Assembly: GCA_028287975.1 (NCBI GenBank) | Contig: JAQBOP010000270.1 | Coordinates: 1-54,614, forward strand | From: Mucilaginibacter sp. | GTDB taxonomy: Bacteria; Bacteroidota; Bacteroidia; Sphingobacteriales; Sphingobacteriaceae | DNA length: 54,614 nucleotides | Reading direction: 5' to 3' | Shown: one piece after another, positions 36,515 to 46,890 of the stretch | How positions within the stretch are numbered: position 1 is the stretch's first letter | Layout of the letters: every line of letters begins with the position of its first letter | Notes under the pieces: generated by a model | Seen by the model: only the letters and a program-made list of their open reading frames with translations | What the model was told of the DNA's origin: nothing | Databases searched by the model: none | Translations under genes and position numbers: made by a program

Positions 36515-38640
36515 ACTACATCCACGATCTTAGCGATATCATTGCTGATCTTATTGATAAAGTCTAATTGTTCTTTTAGCAGGTTATCGGTAACGGTTAG
36601 TGTTGCCGCTTCGGTTGGTTCGGCTTTCTCGCCGGTAAATTCTATACGCTCGCCGCCCAGTTTTTTGCTGCTTTCGTTTAATACCGCAATGCTTTTCTTT
36701 ACCAGTTTAAGAATATCGGGCGTGGTTTTGTGCATGCCTTTTACCGCAACTTCTGACGCTATAGTCGCTGTGTAAGACGACAGGATATGGTTCAGCACCA
36801 CAAACTTGTGGATATCTTTAATGTTGCGTTGCTTGCTTTTGGGTTCAGACGTCATACGCTCAAAAGCGGCCGATAAGTTGGCCGATTTTACGTAAACATC
36901 CTTCCGCGCCAGCTTATACTCGGTGGTACTGATGGGTGTCCCGGTTATAGATTTGGCTATTTTTATGAGGTAGTTGACGTTTGAGTTGATCACCTCGGCC
37001 AGGCTTTCTTTTATCTGCTCAAACTCCCAGGTAGGGAAGATCAGATAGGTGGCTAAAAAGGCAATGGTTGATCCGATGATGGTGTCTACCACACGTTCCT
37101 CAACAATATCAAGATGACCTACGCCCAAAAATTTAAAGAGGATAAGTACGTAAGGCGTCATGCAAACTACACTCACCACATAATTAAGTCGTTGGAAACT
37201 ATAAGTGCCCAGCATCAATATCAGCATCAAAACAAACTGAACATCATTATTATGCACAAATACCAATATCAACACCCCAATAAACCCACCCGCGAGGGTA
37301 CCGGTTAAACGCTGGTAATTACGTTGTTTTGATAAGCTGAAGCCCGGCTTTAGTATTACAATAATGGTTAGCAAAACCCAATAGCTGTGATGGCCCAATG
37401 CAAAGAATTTGGCTACCGTAAAACCAATTAAACACACTAATGAAACCCTTAGCGCGTGTTTAAACGCGGCCGAGTCCAACGTGAAATTGTCGAAGAAAAC
37501 ATGCGGCTCGTAATCCTGATGGGTAACAAACTTAGAATATTCCACATCGTTATTATTCTCTAACAGCGTTTTTGACGACCGTGAGTTATAGTAGTTAAAA
37601 ATATTTTCGATCTCTTTATTCAAGTCGCGCAGGTTGATCAGTATTTTCTTGAGTACCAGGTTACTCGTTTCATTAGTGTTACCAATGGTGTCAATTTTAA
37701 GTTTAAGCTGCTCAAGCGCCGGGTTAAAATCAACCATATGTTTATACCGCGTGTTCGACAGGATGGCAAAACCGATATTCTCGAGCTCATTAGCCATTTG
37801 ATGAACCGTGTGCGCTATGTCTGTTAAAATACCGGTATCCTTAAATTTTTCGTGGATGTAAGTATAATCATAATGGGTAGCCATGATCTGCTCAAACATA
37901 TCTACCAGGTCCACAAAAGTGAGTACCAATATCCGGCTGGCATTGGTTGATTCGCGCACCATTAACCTGCTTTTAAACAACAGTTCCCTAACCTCGTCCT
38001 GGTGCTGGCTCACCTGTATTTGCTGCGACACCAGCTTATGGTAATTGTCGTCTATATCTGTTTCAGGTAAGTAAAAATCTGCCTTGATCCTTAAAAACTT
38101 AACAATGTCCTCAATGTTCTCGCCAAGGGCCTGCTGCGCGGCACGATAGGGGCGGATACCGAAAAAGACAAGGCTAAACAACATATACCATAACCCGCCG
38201 GCTAAGATCTCGGCGCTGTAAAGTATAATTTCGTTCGGCTTTATGCCCTTTTCTATCATAAATATCATGATGAGTAATGACGATGTACCGATAGACGCGG
38301 CACGATTACCATACACAATAAACATGGAGAACAAGAAAGAAAATGCAGTGACCTCTAATCCTAAAGTAAAGACATTTAAGCGGGCAAACCCTGTAGTAAC
38401 TGCTACAATAAACAGGCATAAATTGCCAATGCCCATTGCATTACGCTTGTGTAATACCGGGCCGGGCGAGTCAATAACAGAGATACACAACGCGCCTAAC
38501 GAAAGCGCGATGCCCAGGTCAAACTGGTTGAACTGTTGCAAGATAAGTGTGGGCAGTAAGATGCCCAGCGATATACGCAGTCCGTCAGAAAAGTACTGGC
38601 TGAAGAAAAAACTTTTTACCTCTTTGTTTTGAATGCTCAC
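36475..38640 (-). CDS. FUSC-family membrane protein (YccS-like)
   Basis: Two multi-TM blocks; YWVLLTIIVILKPGFSLSKQRNYQRLTGTLAGGFIG. Confidence 0.9.
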   Translation of the reverse strand: MSIQNKEVKSFFFSQYFSDGLRISLGILLPTLILQQFNQFDLGIALSLGALCISVIDSPGPVLHKRNAMGIGNLCLFIVAVTTGFARLNVFTLGLEVTAFSFLFSMFIVYGNRAASIGTSSLLIMIFMIEKGIKPNEIILYSAEILAGGLWYMLFSLVFFGIRPYRAAQQALGENIEDIVKFLRIKADFYLPETDIDDNYHKLVSQQIQVSQHQDEVRELLFKSRLMVRESTNASRILVLTFVDLVDMFEQIMATHYDYTYIHEKFKDTGILTDIAHTVHQMANELENIGFAILSNTRYKHMVDFNPALEQLKLKIDTIGNTNETSNLVLKKILINLRDLNKEIENIFNYYNSRSSKTLLENNNDVEYSKFVTHQDYEPHVFFDNFTLDSAAFKHALRVSLVCLIGFTVAKFFALGHHSYWVLLTIIVILKPGFSLSKQRNYQRLTGTLAGGFIGVLILVFVHNNDVQFVLMLILMLGTYSFQRLNYVVSVVCMTPYVLILFKFLGVGHLDIVEERVVDTIIGSTIAFLATYLIFPTWEFEQIKESLAEVINSNVNYLIKIAKSITGTPISTTEYKLARKDVYVKSANLSAAFERMTSEPKSKQRNIKDIHKFVVLNHILSSYTATIASEVAVKGMHKTTPDILKLVKKSIAVLNESSKKLGGERIEFTGEKAEPTEAATLTVTDNLLKEQLDFINKISNDIAKIVDVVAPSKSPPVGETF

Positions 38641-38840
38641 CCCACAAATTTCGGAAAAAAAGACAGATATAAGAATTTGCTAAAATTTTATCTGAGTGCG
38701 AATTTTATAATCAATATTAGTGTCAATTTGTATTATTTTTAATAATTATACAATTTTTAATGATTTTAGTTTAAATTCACACCGATTTAAAGTTTATTGT
38801 AAACCCAATCGTCTTTTTTAACCTTTTATAGCTACTTCGT

Positions 38841-41426
38841 ATGTCCTCAACGTTAAAACTCAGCCAAAGAGAAACAGCTTTTAATAATGAAGTTGTTACC
38901 CGCTTTGAGTTATATAACAGCCTGTTCCAGACCCTGCCATTTTACCAGGTAAAAGAGATAGGTATTTTATTGCCGTTTTTTAGTTCGCATTGCGATAAGG
39001 GGGCCATAAAGGAAGAATCGCCGACGGATATCATCGAATCATTTTTTCAAAAATACGTACCGGATATTGATCACCGCGAGCAGCTTAACCGCATGTTTCG
39101 TTTTATTCAATATATTGAACGCCAGGTGGTTTTGTTTGACGCGATAGAAGACTCGTCATTCAGTAAAATTGGCCGCGCGGACGATGTCGGTACACTAACA
39201 GGTTTACTACAGGCTGCTGCCACCAGCGACCAGGTGCGTGATAATATCAGCGAAAAGCTAAAGGATTTTTCATTGCGGCTGGTGCTGACCGCGCACCCAA
39301 CCCAGTTTTACCCGAGTACCGTATTGGGTATTATGAACGATCTGATCGAGGCATTAAAAACCAACGATATCAACAGTATTGATGTTTTATTGCAGCAATT
39401 GGGTAAGACGCCGTTCTTCAATAAAAAAGCGCCGACACCGGTTGACGAAGCCGTGAGTTTGGTTTGGTTTTTAGAAAATACCTTTTACCATGCCATATCA
39501 AGTATCCAAACAAAGCTGGAAGAAGAGTTTGATATTGACGAGAATCGCAAAAATCAGTTGCTTGAGCTGGGCTTTTGGCCGGGCGGCGACCGCGATGGCA
39601 ACCCTAATGTAAACACTAAAACTACTTATGATGTTGCCTGCTTGTTAAGGCAAATTATTTTCCGCTGTTACTATCGCGATTTCAGGATTTTGAAACGCAG
39701 GATCACTTTCAGGGGCATAGAAAGTACAATGACTACGCTTGAAGGTCTGCTTTATGAAAATGCTTTTAACAATCATCAGCATAATGCGAAGGATCTCCAG
39801 GGTGAGCTGCTTGTGTTACTTGGATCTGTACGCGAGACATTGATAGACAACCACGATAGCCTGTTCGTTAATATCGTTGACGACCTGATCCGCAAAGTAC
39901 GCCTGTTTGGTTGTTTCTTTGCTACGCTGGATATTCGCCAAGACAGTCGGATACTACGCAACGTATTTACATATTGTACCGATAAAGGTATAGCTACCGG
40001 TTTACCGGCCAACTACGATACTTTAGATGAAGACGAAAAGTTAAAAAGCGTCACCTTTAATGAGCTTAACTTTTTATGCCCTGAGGATGCCGATGATATG
40101 ACCAAAGACACGCTGAATACCATTATGCTGATGAAACACATTCAGCATACCAATGGCGAGAAAGCGTGCCAGCGTTTTATTATCAGCAACTGCCAGGAGG
40201 CATCAGATATTTTACAGCTGATAGACCTGTTTTTATGGAGCGGCTGGAAAGCCGAAGATCTGACTGTTGATTTTATGCCATTATTTGAAACCGTTAACGA
40301 TTTAAAAGTTGCGGCTGAAGTGATGGAGAAATTGTATACGCATCCGTTTTACGCGGCACATTTAAAGAGACGAGGTAACGCGCAAAGCATTATGCTTGGC
40401 TTCTCTGACAGTACCAAGGATGGCGGCTACCTGATGGCCAACTGGTCTATTTACAAAGCAAAGGTTGAATTGACAGCCATATCGCGTAAATACGATATTG
40501 ACCTGGCGTTTTTTGATGGCCGTGGCGGCCCGCCGGCACGTGGTGGTGGTAAAACCCACCGCTTTTATGCGTCAATGGGCAACGAGATCGCTAACGAGCA
40601 TATTCAGTTAACTATCCAGGGGCAAACGGTAAGTTCGCAATACGGATCGATAGAAACTGCTCGTTTTAATATGGAGCAGCTGATCAACGCGGGTGTTACA
40701 TCGGCCTTAAACCCGGATAGCAATGACCTGCTGAGCATTCAGCAAAAAGCATTGATCACAGATATGGCCGAAGCCAGCCACGAGTTGTTTATCAACCTGC
40801 GCCAGCACCCATTATTTGTAGAGTACCTGGAGAAATTCAGCCCTTTAAAACTTTTATCAAAAATCAATATCAGCAGCCGCCCTACCAAACGTAACGCCGG
40901 CGCGCCAATGAAGTTGGAAGATCTGCGGGCCATTAGCTTTGTTACCGCATGGAGCCAGTTAAAACAAAGTATCCCGGGATTTTATGGGGTAGGTACTTCT
41001 TTGAAGAAAATGAAGGAAGAAGGTAAGTGGGCAGAAGTTGAGCAGTTATACAATACATCGGGTTTCTTTAAAACCATGCTGGATAACTGTATCATGTCTA
41101 TGTCTAAGTCTGATTTCAGGGTAACTGCTTATTTAGAGAAGGATGCGAAATTTGGCGATTTCTGGAAAAAACTAAAAACTGAATTTGAACTTACCAAGTC
41201 GTTATTATTAGAATTAACCGGCTCAGAAGTGCTGATGCAGGATTCGCCGGTTGACCGTCGCTCGATAGGCATCCGCGAGAAAATTGTTTTGCCGTTGGTT
41301 ATCATGCAGCATTATGCATTAAATTGCCTTAGCAACACTACAGATAAAGAACTGATAGAGATCTATGATAAGCTGATCATCAGGACCGTATATGGTATTG
41401 TTAATGCGGGACGTAACCTGGCATAA
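38841..41426 (+). CDS. ppc: Phosphoenolpyruvate carboxylase
   Basis: LVLTAHPTQFYPSTV, GFWPGGDRDGNPNV, MLGFSDSTKDGGYLMANW, FDGRGGPPARGGGKTH, GQTVSSQYG. Confidence 0.92.
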   Translation: MSSTLKLSQRETAFNNEVVTRFELYNSLFQTLPFYQVKEIGILLPFFSSHCDKGAIKEESPTDIIESFFQKYVPDIDHREQLNRMFRFIQYIERQVVLFDAIEDSSFSKIGRADDVGTLTGLLQAAATSDQVRDNISEKLKDFSLRLVLTAHPTQFYPSTVLGIMNDLIEALKTNDINSIDVLLQQLGKTPFFNKKAPTPVDEAVSLVWFLENTFYHAISSIQTKLEEEFDIDENRKNQLLELGFWPGGDRDGNPNVNTKTTYDVACLLRQIIFRCYYRDFRILKRRITFRGIESTMTTLEGLLYENAFNNHQHNAKDLQGELLVLLGSVRETLIDNHDSLFVNIVDDLIRKVRLFGCFFATLDIRQDSRILRNVFTYCTDKGIATGLPANYDTLDEDEKLKSVTFNELNFLCPEDADDMTKDTLNTIMLMKHIQHTNGEKACQRFIISNCQEASDILQLIDLFLWSGWKAEDLTVDFMPLFETVNDLKVAAEVMEKLYTHPFYAAHLKRRGNAQSIMLGFSDSTKDGGYLMANWSIYKAKVELTAISRKYDIDLAFFDGRGGPPARGGGKTHRFYASMGNEIANEHIQLTIQGQTVSSQYGSIETARFNMEQLINAGVTSALNPDSNDLLSIQQKALITDMAEASHELFINLRQHPLFVEYLEKFSPLKLLSKINISSRPTKRNAGAPMKLEDLRAISFVTAWSQLKQSIPGFYGVGTSLKKMKEEGKWAEVEQLYNTSGFFKTMLDNCIMSMSKSDFRVTAYLEKDAKFGDFWKKLKTEFELTKSLLLELTGSEVLMQDSPVDRRSIGIREKIVLPLVIMQHYALNCLSNTTDKELIEIYDKLIIRTVYGIVNAGRNLA

Positions 41427-41438
41427 GAATATTCCACT

Positions 41439-41478
41439 TATAAAAAGAGAGGCGCAATTTTGCGCCTCTCTTTTTATA
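41439..41478. terminator. 40-bp perfect palindromic terminator after ppc
   Basis: TATAAAAAGAGAGGCGCAATTTTGCGCCTCTCTTTTTATA. Confidence 0.9.
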
Positions 41479-41560
41479 AATAAATTATACTATTAATTAA
41501 ATATTTTAAATCGATAGCATTATATTTGTTTACCAATTGGTATAACCTAATAGATTTAAA

Positions 41561-42085
41561 ATGAGAAAGGTAATTTACTTCTTATCAGGAGTAGTGTTGT
41601 TTGTTGTTGCATCATGTACTAATGACAAACCGGCAAAAAACTATAACCAATTGGTTGATGAAGGGACCTCATCCTTTATAAAGCAAGGTTTGGAAGCCGG
41701 GCAAACCGAAATAAAGGCATCAAAAATTGCCGAAACTAATTCTAAAAACCAACGTGTAATCAGTTTCGCAAAAATGATAATCGCCGATCATTCACAGGCT
41801 GGAGACGAGTTGGAAAAAATAGCCATTAACAACCGCGTGAGGGGAGAAGATTCTGTAAGCACCGCACACCAGCAAAACATAGCCGATCTTTCAAATATTT
41901 CAGGGAATAAGTTTGATAAAGCCTATATGCAAATGATGGTTGCGGATCATCAAGATGCCGTAAAACTATTTAAGGAAGCATCTAACAATCAAAACGAAGA
42001 CATCCTGAAATTCGCTAAAAAGACATTGCCCGTGTTGCAAACGCATTTAGATTCGGCTAATGTTATTTCTGCATCTTTAAAATAA
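41561..42085 (+). CDS. DUF4142 lipoprotein
   Basis: Lipobox VASCTN; NQRVISFAKMIIADHSQAGDEL and DHQDAVKLF motifs. Confidence 0.85.
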   Translation: MRKVIYFLSGVVLFVVASCTNDKPAKNYNQLVDEGTSSFIKQGLEAGQTEIKASKIAETNSKNQRVISFAKMIIADHSQAGDELEKIAINNRVRGEDSVSTAHQQNIADLSNISGNKFDKAYMQMMVADHQDAVKLFKEASNNQNEDILKFAKKTLPVLQTHLDSANVISASLK

Positions 42086-43279
42086 TTTCAGCTGTTGTTG
42101 TACAGGTGGCTTTGCTTTACCCATTACCGTGCGCCCGCCGTATTTCCAAGAGTTGTTTCGTTCTTCCTCGATTACTTTATCAAAATTGGCATTGGGGATA
42201 AAATCCTTTTCTGCCCGCTGGGCAATTTGGGTCAATCGCTTAATAGCTTCGTTCTTTTCGTTGTTACCTAATTTGGCTTTATGGATAGCTGTTTGCAATA
42301 CGCCAATCGTTTCGTCATAAACCTTGGTAGGGACAGGAAAGGGGTGCCCATCCTTACCGCCATGCGCGAACGAGAACCTCGCCGGATCCTTAAACCGCGA
42401 CGGTGTGCCATGAATAACTTCACTTACCAGCGTTAATGATTGAAGCGTACGCGGGCCCAATCCTTTTAATAATAACAGTTCCTCAAAATCTTCCGGTCGC
42501 TTTTCGTGCGCCAGCCATAGTACTGCGCCCAATCTTTTCAGGTCGACATTTTCGGCCCGTACATCGTGATGCGATGGCATGGTTAATTTGCCAATTTCTT
42601 TAAGCATGGTATCCGGATGCTCATTGGCAATTTGCATAACACCCGCCCTTGATGGCGCCGCTTGCTTGTCTGCCATATTTAAAATCAGGCCATGATTTTG
42701 TCCGTAAATAGATGTATGCGGATCATTAACAAAGCTGGTTAGTCCATCCGAATGCCAATGATACCGCCGCGCGGTACTTGAAGCGTCGCTCATGCCTTGC
42801 TGCACTACGCTCCATTTACCGCTATCGCTTAAAATAAAATTGTGGGTATAAAGTTGAAAGCCATCTTGTATGGCGGTGTTATCAACCTTGGCGCTAAGCT
42901 TGCTGCATTTAACCAGGTAATTACCGTCAAGGCCGGTGCGCTCGCTTATTTTTAGCAGTTCGTCGGGCGTTTGTTTCGAGTATTTGCCTTTGCCGCCACA
43001 AATGTAGATGCCCAACTCTTTACTATGCGGATTGATGGCCCGTTTTAACGCGCCCATAACCGAAGTTGTAATGCCCGACGAATGCCAGTCCATACCCATA
43101 ACAGCCCCAAGACTCTGGAACCAAAACGGATCACTTAGCCGGCGCAATACTTCGTCTTTGCCGTAATCCAGCACAATAGTTTCCACAACGGCTAATCCCA
43201 ACTTTGCCATCCGCTCTGCCAGCCATTGCGGCACATAACCATAATGTAACGGCAGATCCGCACTTCCCGAACGCTTCAT
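42077..43279 (-). CDS. DUF763 family protein
   Basis: MKRSGSADLPLHYGYVPQWLAERM, FWFQSLGAVMGMDWHSSGITTS; start corrected from the ORF track. Confidence 0.9.
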   Translation of the reverse strand: MKRSGSADLPLHYGYVPQWLAERMAKLGLAVVETIVLDYGKDEVLRRLSDPFWFQSLGAVMGMDWHSSGITTSVMGALKRAINPHSKELGIYICGGKGKYSKQTPDELLKISERTGLDGNYLVKCSKLSAKVDNTAIQDGFQLYTHNFILSDSGKWSVVQQGMSDASSTARRYHWHSDGLTSFVNDPHTSIYGQNHGLILNMADKQAAPSRAGVMQIANEHPDTMLKEIGKLTMPSHHDVRAENVDLKRLGAVLWLAHEKRPEDFEELLLLKGLGPRTLQSLTLVSEVIHGTPSRFKDPARFSFAHGGKDGHPFPVPTKVYDETIGVLQTAIHKAKLGNNEKNEAIKRLTQIAQRAEKDFIPNANFDKVIEEERNNSWKYGGRTVMGKAKPPVQQQLKLF

Positions 43280-43340
43280 GCTAACAAATTTAGCATTTCG
43301 GTATGAAATATACAAGCGAGAATTTAACGCGTGCCAGCGA

Positions 43341-43476
43341 ACTCACCCCGCGACTCTGCGAGCGCGGCCCTCTCTTCACCTTTGGTGGAAAGAGGGCTGT
43401 TTTTAAATAAACTTTTAGCCCTCTTTTCGCGTAGGGCGAAGAGAGGGTGGTCGAGCGAAGCAAAGACCGGGTGAGT
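43341..43476. repeat. Nested palindromic intergenic repeat
   Basis: ACTCACCCCG...CCGGGTGAGT, CCCTCTCTTC...GAAGAGAGGG, AAAGAGGGCT...AGCCCTCTTT. Confidence 0.75.
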
Positions 43477-43566
43477 CCTCGCGCGATGCTTTATTGTTAA
43501 AAAATTGCGAGGTTGAGAGTAATCTATCTTAAAAACTTTTACATTAGCTAAACCAATATAACCACC

Positions 43567-45057
43567 ATGAATAAACTATTACTTACCGTACTACTTTGCG
43601 GCTCCAGTTTTCTTGCTATCAGCCAGTCCGCGCCAAAACCATATGGACCTTTACCGGCCGCCAGGCAATTAAAGTGGCAGGAAACAGAAATGTATTCTTT
43701 GATCCATTTCGGCCCGGATACCTATACCGATAAGGAGTGGGGCAATGGTGACGAAGACCCGGCAATTGTTAACCCGACACAGTTTAGCGCCATGCAAATT
43801 GTCGGCGCTGCCAAAGCAGGCGGAATGAAGGGTATCATTGTAGTTGCCAAGCACCATGATGGCTTTTGCTTATGGCCAACCAAAACTACCGAACACAATA
43901 TCTCTAAAAGCCCGTACAAAAATGGCAAGGGCGATATATTAAGAGAGTATCGCGAAGCATGTGATAAATTAGGTATGAAGATGGGAGTGTACTGCTCGCC
44001 GTGGGACAGGAATAGCGCTTTGTATGGCAAACCCGAATACGTGACTGAAGTTTATCGTAAACAATTAAAAGAGCTTTACGCCAGTTACGGCCCGCTGTTT
44101 ATTGTTTGGCACGATGGCGCTAACGGCGGCGATGGCTATTATGGCGGCGCAAACGAAAAACGGACTATCGACCGGTCAACTTATTATGGCTGGGATGAAA
44201 CCTGGGGCATAGCACGTAAGCTGCAGCCCGGCGCTGTAATATTTGGTGATGTCGGCCCTGATGTGCGTTGGGTAGGAAACGAACGGGGCGTAGCCGGCGA
44301 GACCAGCTGGGCAACTTATACGCCGCATGCTCCCGAGGCCGGAAAACTGCCCGGTAATGGTTTTGTGCTGGATAAAGAAGGCGTTGAAGGCCACCGTGAC
44401 GGTAAATACTGGATCCCTGCCGAATGCGATGTAGCCCTGCGCCCGGGATGGTTTTATCATGCAGACCAGGATGGTAAAGAAAAATCGCCGGCTACCTTGC
44501 TTGATCTGTATTATAAGAGCGTTGGGCGTGGTGCATGTTTGGACCTGGGGTTGTCGCCTAACCGCTTAGGTTTACTGGCTGATGGGGATGTTAAATCGCT
44601 ATCCGCATTTGGAGCGATCGTAAGATCGACCTTTAAAAATAACCTGGCTAAAGGGGCAACGCTTAAAGCCAGTAATGTCCGTGGGGGAAATAAAGCTAAA
44701 TTCGGCCCTGCAAAGTTACTGGATGCCGATCGTTACAGCTATTGGGCTACAGATGATAAAGTTAAAACGCCGGAGCTGACCATCAACATGCATCAGCCAA
44801 AAACCTTTAACGTGATCCGTTTGCGCGAGAATATCAAGCTGGGTCAACGTATAGACGCCGTAGCTATCGACGCGTTTTTAAACGGCAAGTGGCAGCAGGT
44901 GGCAGCGGCTACCAGTATCGGCGGTAACCGGCTGATCCGTTTAGAAAATAATGTGACCGCAAGCAAGGTACGGTTAAGAATAACCAGCGCGCCGGTATGT
45001 ATTGCCCTAAGTGATTTCGGACTGTATAAAGAGGCTGCTATCCCCAACGTGAATTAA
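43567..45057 (+). CDS. GH29-type alpha-L-fucosidase with C-terminal discoidin-like region
   Basis: Signal peptide; MYSLIHFGPDTYTDKEWGNG, KHHDGFCLWPTKTTEHNISKSPYKNGKGD. Confidence 0.92.
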   Translation: MNKLLLTVLLCGSSFLAISQSAPKPYGPLPAARQLKWQETEMYSLIHFGPDTYTDKEWGNGDEDPAIVNPTQFSAMQIVGAAKAGGMKGIIVVAKHHDGFCLWPTKTTEHNISKSPYKNGKGDILREYREACDKLGMKMGVYCSPWDRNSALYGKPEYVTEVYRKQLKELYASYGPLFIVWHDGANGGDGYYGGANEKRTIDRSTYYGWDETWGIARKLQPGAVIFGDVGPDVRWVGNERGVAGETSWATYTPHAPEAGKLPGNGFVLDKEGVEGHRDGKYWIPAECDVALRPGWFYHADQDGKEKSPATLLDLYYKSVGRGACLDLGLSPNRLGLLADGDVKSLSAFGAIVRSTFKNNLAKGATLKASNVRGGNKAKFGPAKLLDADRYSYWATDDKVKTPELTINMHQPKTFNVIRLRENIKLGQRIDAVAIDAFLNGKWQQVAAATSIGGNRLIRLENNVTASKVRLRITSAPVCIALSDFGLYKEAAIPNVN

Positions 45058-45071
45058 ATATCAAGATAATA

Positions 45072-45968
45072 ATGACATCCCTAAAGAAAGCAATTACCCT
45101 ATCCGCATTTACAATTATAGCCATGACTGCAACCGCACAGCATACTTTATTTGACACGTTAACCAAACCGCAACTGATCTCAGATCAGTTTGCTTTTACC
45201 GAAGGGTGTTCTGTCGCTAAGAACGGCGATGTGTTTTTTACAGACCAGCCGAATGACAAGATCTGGAAGTATGATGTTGAAGCCGGAAAGCTCTCTGTAT
45301 TCCTGGATAAAACCGGCCGCGCCAACGGTACTTATTTTGATAAAAAAGGAAACCTGGTAACCTGTTCGGATGATAAGGGGCAGCTATGGTCTATTGACCC
45401 TAAGGGCAAGGTAACCGTTTTAATGAACGACCTTGAAGGTAAGCAAATGAACGGCCCGAATGACATCTGGATAGATGCCAAAGGCGGGATCTATATGACC
45501 GACCCATATTACCAACGCGACTATTGGACCCGCAAAAGATCAGAGCTTGACGGCGAGCATGTTTACTACCTGCCCAAAGGCAGCAAGACGCCTGTAAAAG
45601 TGATCGGCGATATGCGCCAGCCTAATGGTATTGTAGGTACGCCTGATGGTAAATACTTGTATGTGTCTGACCTGGGCGGTCAAAAAACATACAGATATAC
45701 TATTAATAAGGACGCCTCGCTAAGCGAAAAGACTTTGCTGTTTAATAAAGGATCGGACGGCATGACACTGGACGAAAAAGGCAATATTTATATTACCGGC
45801 AAAGGTGTAACCATTTACAGCCCCGAAGGGAAAAAGATAGCCAATATCCCCAACACAGATAACTGGACAGGCAACGTGGTATTTGGCGGCAAGAACAGGG
45901 ATATCCTGTTTATTACGGCCTCGAAATGCGTTTATATGTTGAAGATGAATGTGAAAGGGGTGGAGTAA
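45072..45968 (+). CDS. SMP-30/gluconolactonase family protein
   Basis: FTEGCSVAKNGDVFFTDQPNDKIW, NGPNDIWIDAKGGIYMTDPYY, QPNGIVGTPDGKYLYVSD. Confidence 0.93.
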   Translation: MTSLKKAITLSAFTIIAMTATAQHTLFDTLTKPQLISDQFAFTEGCSVAKNGDVFFTDQPNDKIWKYDVEAGKLSVFLDKTGRANGTYFDKKGNLVTCSDDKGQLWSIDPKGKVTVLMNDLEGKQMNGPNDIWIDAKGGIYMTDPYYQRDYWTRKRSELDGEHVYYLPKGSKTPVKVIGDMRQPNGIVGTPDGKYLYVSDLGGQKTYRYTINKDASLSEKTLLFNKGSDGMTLDEKGNIYITGKGVTIYSPEGKKIANIPNTDNWTGNVVFGGKNRDILFITASKCVYMLKMNVKGVE

Positions 45969-45999
45969 TTATTATATAACGATTATAGATAGCGATTTA

Positions 46000-46030
46000 T
46001 ATAGCGATGGGTTTTAAACCCATCGCTATA
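46000..46030. terminator. Bidirectional terminator between convergent genes
   Basis: TATAGCGATGGGTTTTAAACCCATCGCTATA. Confidence 0.75.
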
Positions 46031-46035
46031 TTGTT

Positions 46036-46824
46036 TTATATGACTACCTGGTACTCATACCCTAAAACCTTACCCACATTTATCCCCGATACCACTCTCC
46101 AGCTCTTTTTCTCATGAAAAAACTGCGGCGATGCTAACCCTGATCTTGAAGCCGCGCCGGTATAAAAGTCTGCACGGGTTGGGTGCGACGGTGATACCGC
46201 GTTGTAGGTATATCCAAATGCCTGTTTATCCAATATCGCGCAGCTGATGCCGATGCAATCTGTTAAATGGATCAAATTCACAGGCGCATCCCCGTTAGGG
46301 ATCTCCGTTTTGCCGGAAAAGAAGCGTCCCGGGTCGCGGCCGGGGCCAATCAATCCCGCGAAGCGGATAATGGTAGTGGTAAACGCGCCTTCTGTTTTTA
46401 ACAGATCCTCGGCGGCCAGGAGTATTTTGCCCGATTCGCTGTCCGGGTTAGGTTCATCAAGTTCTGTTACTTCTGTATTGTTATCGCCATATACCCCGGT
46501 CGAGCTGATGAGTACCACCTGTTTGATCTTATGTTTTTTGATGAGCATTACAAGGCGTTCAATTTTAACCAGGTATTCGGCGCCGTTGCCGGCCCTTGCT
46601 TTTGGCGGTATGCTGATCCACAGGACATCGCACTCAAAAAATGAGGGGTTGATCACTTCATTATCCGGCGACAGGTTGATGAGGTAAGGCTCGATCCCGT
46701 GTTCGGCAAAGAGCGGCAATTTTTCGGCTGATGTTGTCGAACCTTTAACTTTTATCCATTTTTTTACCAGGGATTTAGCCAGCTCTAACCCATACCACCC
46801 GCAGCCTAAAATACTTACCGTCAT
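46036..46824 (-). CDS. NAD(P)-dependent epimerase/dehydratase family protein
   Basis: MTVSILGCGWYGLELAKSL; VVLISSTGVYGD; IIRFAGLIGPGRDPGRF. Confidence 0.88.
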   Translation of the reverse strand: MTVSILGCGWYGLELAKSLVKKWIKVKGSTTSAEKLPLFAEHGIEPYLINLSPDNEVINPSFFECDVLWISIPPKARAGNGAEYLVKIERLVMLIKKHKIKQVVLISSTGVYGDNNTEVTELDEPNPDSESGKILLAAEDLLKTEGAFTTTIIRFAGLIGPGRDPGRFFSGKTEIPNGDAPVNLIHLTDCIGISCAILDKQAFGYTYNAVSPSHPTRADFYTGAASRSGLASPQFFHEKKSWRVVSGINVGKVLGYEYQVVI

Positions 46825-46890
46825 GTGTCAAATATCGGTCTTTTTTATTTAAACGATAAACTTTTAACAGGCGGTATTTGTTATGGTATT

